Below the pieces are notes generated by a model. It searched no databases, had not been told where the DNA came from, and saw only the letters and a list, made by a program, of their open reading frames with translations. A stretch of 64,000 bases of DNA from Thermaceae bacterium (GTDB lineage Bacteria > Deinococcota > Deinococci > Deinococcales > Thermaceae): contig JADMIM010000006.1 of assembly GCA_015478585.1 (NCBI GenBank), forward strand, positions 1 through 64,000. The letters are read 5' to 3'. This document shows, piece by piece, positions 60,899-64,000 of the stretch (position 1 is its first letter; each line of letters opens with the position of its first letter). Both the position numbers and the translations under genes were made by a program.

Positions 60899-61249
60899 TT
60901 GAGCGAACTTCAGCCTGTCCTCGAGGTCATCTTCTTTCGCTCCAGCGCAGACACCGAGCCTGTACGCGATTGGTTGAAGTCTCTCAGCAAAGAAGACCGG
61001 CGAACCATCGGCGAGGACACCAAAACCGCGCAGTTCGGGTGGCCCTTGGGAATGCCGCTGGTGCGGAAAATGGAGCCCAACCTTTGGGAAGTGCGCTCGG
61101 GAACCAAAGATGGCATCGCTCGAGTGCTTTTCACGGTGATCGGGAACAAGATGGTGCTGCTGCACGGATTTGTAAAGAAGTCGCAGAAGACCCCGAAGGA
61201 CGAACTGGCAACCGCACGAAAGCGTTTGAAGATGTTGGAGGACGTATGA
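60899..61249 (+). CDS. higB: HigB/RelE-superfamily toxin (Gp49-like)
   Basis: A 116-residue protein from TTG 60899. It has VIFFRSSADTEPVRDWLKSL, LWEVRSGTKDGIARVLFTVIGNKMVLLHGFVKKSQKTPKDELATARKRL, which matches the Gp49/HigB family of ribosome-dependent mRNA nucleases, with the basic catalytic residues present. The frame continues to 60863, but that part is the promoter. It overlaps the antitoxin gene (ATGA). Toxin-first order is typical of HigBA. Confidence 0.88.
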   Translation: MSELQPVLEVIFFRSSADTEPVRDWLKSLSKEDRRTIGEDTKTAQFGWPLGMPLVRKMEPNLWEVRSGTKDGIARVLFTVIGNKMVLLHGFVKKSQKTPKDELATARKRLKMLEDV

Positions 61250-61524
61250 ACAAGCACTACGGCAGCAACTTTGATGACTTTCTCGCCGAAGAGGGCATCC
61301 TCGGTGACGTGGAGGCGGTGGCGGCGAAGCGGGTGCTGGCTTTTCAGCTCGAGCAAGAAATGGTGCGGCAAAACCTCAGCAAAACCGCAATGGCCCAGCA
61401 GATGGGAACCAGCCGGGCCGCAGTTAACCGCCTGCTCGACCCCGACAATCCCTCGGTCACGCTACAAACCCTCGAGCGGGCCGCAGCCGTGCTCGGCAAA
61501 AAGCTGAGGCTCGAGCTGACTTAA
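61246..61524 (+). CDS. higA: HigA-type Xre-family antitoxin
   Basis: A 92-residue protein with a helix-turn-helix: VRQNLSKTAMAQQMGTSRAAVNRLLDPDNPSVTLQTLERAAAVLGKKLRLEL. It neutralises the toxin and probably represses the promoter at 60863-60891. The N-terminal 30 residues (NKHYGSNFDDFLAEEGIL) are likely to bind the toxin. Confidence 0.88.
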   Translation: MNKHYGSNFDDFLAEEGILGDVEAVAAKRVLAFQLEQEMVRQNLSKTAMAQQMGTSRAAVNRLLDPDNPSVTLQTLERAAAVLGKKLRLELT

Positions 61525-61606
61525 GCCTCGATTACCTGGGTGGACTCGAAAGACCCCCCACAAGTTCCCAGGCCATCAGCAATTGGGTGATTACCTTTGC
61601 GCCTTT

Positions 61607-61634
61607 CGTGCCCCCCTGCGCGCAGGGGGGCACG
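61607..61634. repeat. 28-base perfect palindrome, copy 2
   Basis: CGTGCCCCCCTGCG followed by its exact complement. It shares the central 18 bases with 29697-29722; the arms differ by a paired change (T-A to G-C). The surrounding 220-base gap between higA and the DUF559 gene holds nothing else recognised. Confidence 0.75.
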
Positions 61635-61746
61635 GTGAAAAGCTTGGTATGTACGAAATCGCCAGGTGGTCGCCAGTGCCGGGGGGTCGTTGTTGGCTGT
61701 TCAAATCATCACGGGCCTCGAGCTTACCTCTGCTACCATCACGGCT

Positions 61747-62124
61747 ATGAATTGGCGGTACAGCCGCAGCCTGATAGGTAGGGCCAAGGATATGCGGCAG
61801 GAGATGACCCGCCCGGCGAAGCTCTGGTTCGAATACCTCAAGGGGCAAACCCCGCGCTGGCGCAACCAGCGGCCTTTTGGCCCGTACATCCTGGACTTCT
61901 ACTGTGCGGCGGCAAAACTGGCCGTCGAGGTGGATGGCGAGTCGCACTTCACCGAGCAGGGCTTGGCCTACGATGCCGAGCGGACGACGTACCTCGAGGC
62001 TCTGGGCATTCGCGTACTCCGGTTCACCAACCTCGAGGTCTCCCGCAATTTCGGGGGCGTGTGCGAGACCATCGAGCGGCAAACGGCGGAGAGGCTCGAG
62101 CCCCAACCCTGTTTCAAACCATAA
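61747..62124 (+). CDS. DUF559-family endonuclease-like protein
   Basis: The 125-residue protein matches DUF559 (Vsr/PD-(D/E)XK-like): MTRPAKLWFEYLKGQTPRWRNQRPFGPYILDFYCAAAKLAVEVDGESHFTEQGLAYDAERTTYLEALGIRVLRFTNLEV. D and E-x-D positions of the nuclease core are intact. TACCAT (61734-61739) ends seven bases before ATG 61747, which I prefer over the open frame from 61666. Biological role is not established for this family. Confidence 0.85.
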   Translation: MNWRYSRSLIGRAKDMRQEMTRPAKLWFEYLKGQTPRWRNQRPFGPYILDFYCAAAKLAVEVDGESHFTEQGLAYDAERTTYLEALGIRVLRFTNLEVSRNFGGVCETIERQTAERLEPQPCFKP

Positions 62125-62223
62125 CCTTGGCCAGGTTTTTTAGCCCCCCTTACTAAGGAGGGTAGGGGATTAATATCTGTGGCCCCAAGGGGCGAAGGAA
62201 ATATTTTCTATCCGAAGTCAGTA

Positions 62224-63513
62224 TTACAGCTCGCTTTTGAGCGCCTGCAAACTCGGCTCAATCGTCTTGACATTGGTTTCCTGCTCCCACAGGGCTTCTA
62301 AAGCAGCTTCTTTGGGTTCCGGAATGCCCAGTGCCTTCGATACCGCCTCGGGAAACTTAGCAGGATGGGCGCAGGATAGAACGACGAACGGGGTGGTGTC
62401 GCCGGTTTGTTCGCGGTATCGGGCCAGGGCCTCGAGGCCCACCGAAGTGTGCGGGTCGGCGAGGTAGCCGGTGGTCTGGTAGGTATGGGCCATGCGCTCG
62501 AGGGTAGCGGCATCCGACACGGTGGTTCCCCAAATCCATTCGCGCATTCGCTGTGGGGTCAGCAGCGCGTACAGCCGCTCGAAGTTGCTAGGCGAACCCA
62601 CATCCATGGCGTTGGAAACCGTGGCGACTGTAGGAAGAAAATGATAGGCCTCAGCCCGGCCCGCCAGAAAATCGGGGAAGAAGTGGTTGTCGTTGTGGGC
62701 AGCAACGAAGCGCTGCACCGGCTGACCCACCAAAGACCCGAGAATTCCGCCCGTCAAGTTGCCGAGATTACCACTGGGCACACAGAAATTGACCCTCTCG
62801 GCGAGCAGGGGGGTCTGGGCCACAGCCCACAGGTAATACAGCGACTGCGGCAAAAGCCGCCCAATGTTGATGGAATTGGCGCTGCTGAGGGGCAGGTGCG
62901 AGAGTTCGGGGTCTACGAAGGCTTCCTTGACCATGCGCTGGCAGTCGTCAAAGTTGCCTGCCACCGCCAAAGCCCGTACACCGGGCCGCCACACGATGAG
63001 CTGGCGCTCCTGCACTAAGCTGACCTTGCCCTTGGGATACAGCAGCACCACCTCGATGCTGTCTTGACCGGCAAACCCGTCGGCAACAGCGCTCCCGGTA
63101 TCGCCGGAGGTGGCGACCAGGATGATGCGCTTTTCCCCGCGTTTTTGCAGGAAATACTGCATCAGCCGGGCCATTGTGCGAGCGCCGAAGTCCTTGAAGG
63201 AAAGCGTGGGGCCATGAAACAGCTCGAGCACCGACAAACCCTCCTCGAGCTTCACCACCGGACAGGGGAAATTGAGCGCGTCCCGGACGATGCTGTCCAG
63301 GACAGCAAGCGGAACCTCTTGGCTCAGCCAGTAGGGCAGGACGTTGAGGCCCACCTCGGCGATGGTTGTGGCTTCCAGCCAGTTCTTGGGGTCAATGCTA
63401 GGGATGTGGTCGGGGACGTACAGACCACCGTCGGAAGCGAGACCTTTGAGCAAGGCTTCCTCGAAGCTCACGGGGTTTTTCTGGGGGTCTCGAGTGCTAT
63501 AGTAGCCAATCAT
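62224..63513 (-). CDS. thrC: Threonine synthase
   Basis: The 429-residue protein is a long-form ThrC. MIGYYSTRDPQKNPVSFEEALLKGLASDGGLYVP, PLP lysine in GPTLSFKDFGAR, ATSGDTGSAVADGFAG and SANSINIGRLLPQ are present. It converts O-phosphohomoserine to threonine. TAACAT ends eight bases before the ATG on the minus strand. It lies 28 bases upstream of the HAD gene's stop in the other direction of reading, so the HAD gene precedes it on the same strand. Confidence 0.93.
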   Translation of the reverse strand: MIGYYSTRDPQKNPVSFEEALLKGLASDGGLYVPDHIPSIDPKNWLEATTIAEVGLNVLPYWLSQEVPLAVLDSIVRDALNFPCPVVKLEEGLSVLELFHGPTLSFKDFGARTMARLMQYFLQKRGEKRIILVATSGDTGSAVADGFAGQDSIEVVLLYPKGKVSLVQERQLIVWRPGVRALAVAGNFDDCQRMVKEAFVDPELSHLPLSSANSINIGRLLPQSLYYLWAVAQTPLLAERVNFCVPSGNLGNLTGGILGSLVGQPVQRFVAAHNDNHFFPDFLAGRAEAYHFLPTVATVSNAMDVGSPSNFERLYALLTPQRMREWIWGTTVSDAATLERMAHTYQTTGYLADPHTSVGLEALARYREQTGDTTPFVVLSCAHPAKFPEAVSKALGIPEPKEAALEALWEQETNVKTIEPSLQALKSEL

Positions 63514-63541
63514 CGGCTGTCATGTTACGACATCAGGGCGT

Positions 63542-64000
63542 TCACAAGGCTTTTAGTTGGCCTGCCAGCTCTTCCAGGCTCTCAATTCGGAGCGTCGCCC
63601 GGCCTGCTTCAGGCCAAGTCGCGTGGATATAACCCCAAGGTCCGCGCCGGATGAAGACGGCCTTCATTCCGGCTTTTAGAGCGGGCAGCACGTCGTTGTC
63701 GATCCGGTCGCCGACGTAGGCGATTTGTTCAGGCTCCAGGCCCGTTTCCTGAACCATGTGCTTGAAAAACCTGGGGTCGGGCTTTTCCACGCCCCAGGAG
63801 GTGCTGGAAGCTAAAAAATCAATCGGAAGCCCCATTGCGCGGAGGGTGGCCTCATTGCGTTCGGGCTGATTTCCGCTGATGCCAACGAGATAGCCAGCCG
63901 CTTTGAGACCTTGCAAGCAAGGTAGAGCATCGGGGTAGAAGTCACCTACCTCGAGGCCGCCCTTCCAGCCGGTTTTCTCGCGCTGGAGCAGGGCCGAACG
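63542..64000 (-). CDS. HAD-superfamily hydrolase (partial, N-terminus outside)
   Basis: The visible 152 residues run from the window edge (RSALLQREKTGWKGG) to ELAGQLKAL. Motif II is VGISGNQPERN, the lysine is in SSTSWGVEKPDPRFF and the acidic motif IV is YVGDRIDNDVLPALKAGMKAVFI, typical of subfamily IA phosphatases. The nucleophile motif I is beyond 64000. Substrate cannot be inferred. Confidence 0.87.
   Translation of the reverse strand, partial: RSALLQREKTGWKGGLEVGDFYPDALPCLQGLKAAGYLVGISGNQPERNEATLRAMGLPIDFLASSTSWGVEKPDPRFFKHMVQETGLEPEQIAYVGDRIDNDVLPALKAGMKAVFIRRGPWGYIHATWPEAGRATLRIESLEELAGQLKAL

Overview
The window comes from a high-GC thermophilic member of the Deinococcota, most likely Meiothermus or a close relative (Calidithermus, Allomeiothermus). 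The reasons are a class III PPK2 very like the one I remember from Meiothermus ruber, LacD-type aldolase, class II (B12) ribonucleotide reductase, PilT, Uma2-family proteins, and many genes whose start codon lies 6-7 bases after a -10 box with no Shine-Dalgarno sequence. The assignment is inference; no rRNA or tRNA gene was recognised.

Layout. 0-4.4 kb: end of trpA, an orphan beta-class DNA methyltransferase, a secreted protein, and an IscR-like Rrf2 regulator with a cysteine desulfurase. 4.5-8.6 kb: an IclR regulator with an acetoin/pyruvate-dehydrogenase-like operon (E1 alpha, E1 beta, a free lipoyl domain, AcoX) that has no E2 catalytic core and no E3 beside it. 8.6-10.3 kb: acyl-CoA ligase. 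10.5-19.7 kb: a second IclR gene heading a catabolic cluster with a betaine-type ABC importer, aldehyde dehydrogenase, iron alcohol dehydrogenase, enolase-superfamily enzyme, a formaldehyde-activating-enzyme (Fae) homologue and an aldo-keto reductase. 19.9-29.6 kb: M20 amidohydrolase, subtilase lipoprotein, SARP/TPR regulator, LacD aldolase, PilT, M28 peptidase. 29.9-36.3 kb: RsfS, a two-component system with a small secreted protein in front, two Uma2 proteins, an esterase. 36.5-38.7 kb: LutAB. 38.7-40.8 kb: a decayed region followed by MazEF and MNT-HepT toxin-antitoxin pairs. 41-49.6 kb: ManA, an IS4-type remnant, phosphoesterase, SDR, PPK2, RidA, MoaC, an ABC exporter, an LCP protein. 49.7-56.1 kb: gyrA with a consensus promoter and terminator, a 43-residue secreted peptide, a TPR-GGDEF protein, an alpha-amylase. 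56.6-64 kb: nrdJ, an AlbA_2 (Schlafen-like) protein of foreign composition, HigBA, DUF559, ThrC, a HAD hydrolase.

The most unusual structure is between the genes. Three repeat systems recur: (1) a core of about 70-80 bases, five good copies, flanked by degenerate heptanucleotide arrays that run in opposite orientation on the two sides where both are present; (2) MITE-like elements of about 75-105 bases that begin GAGCGGTTTTC, sit in TA dinucleotides, and repeatedly form the TAG stop codon of the preceding gene; (3) heptamer arrays on their own, which also enter gene 3' ends and encode the last residues. The hexamer CTCGAG is hugely over-represented and encodes most Leu-Glu pairs in native genes but not in the apparently foreign AlbA_2 gene.

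The strongest candidates for an undescribed system are the Fae-containing cluster at 10.5-19.7 kb, the E2-less E1/lipoyl/AcoX operon, and the heptamer-armed repeat family. All calls were made by reading; no database search was run.
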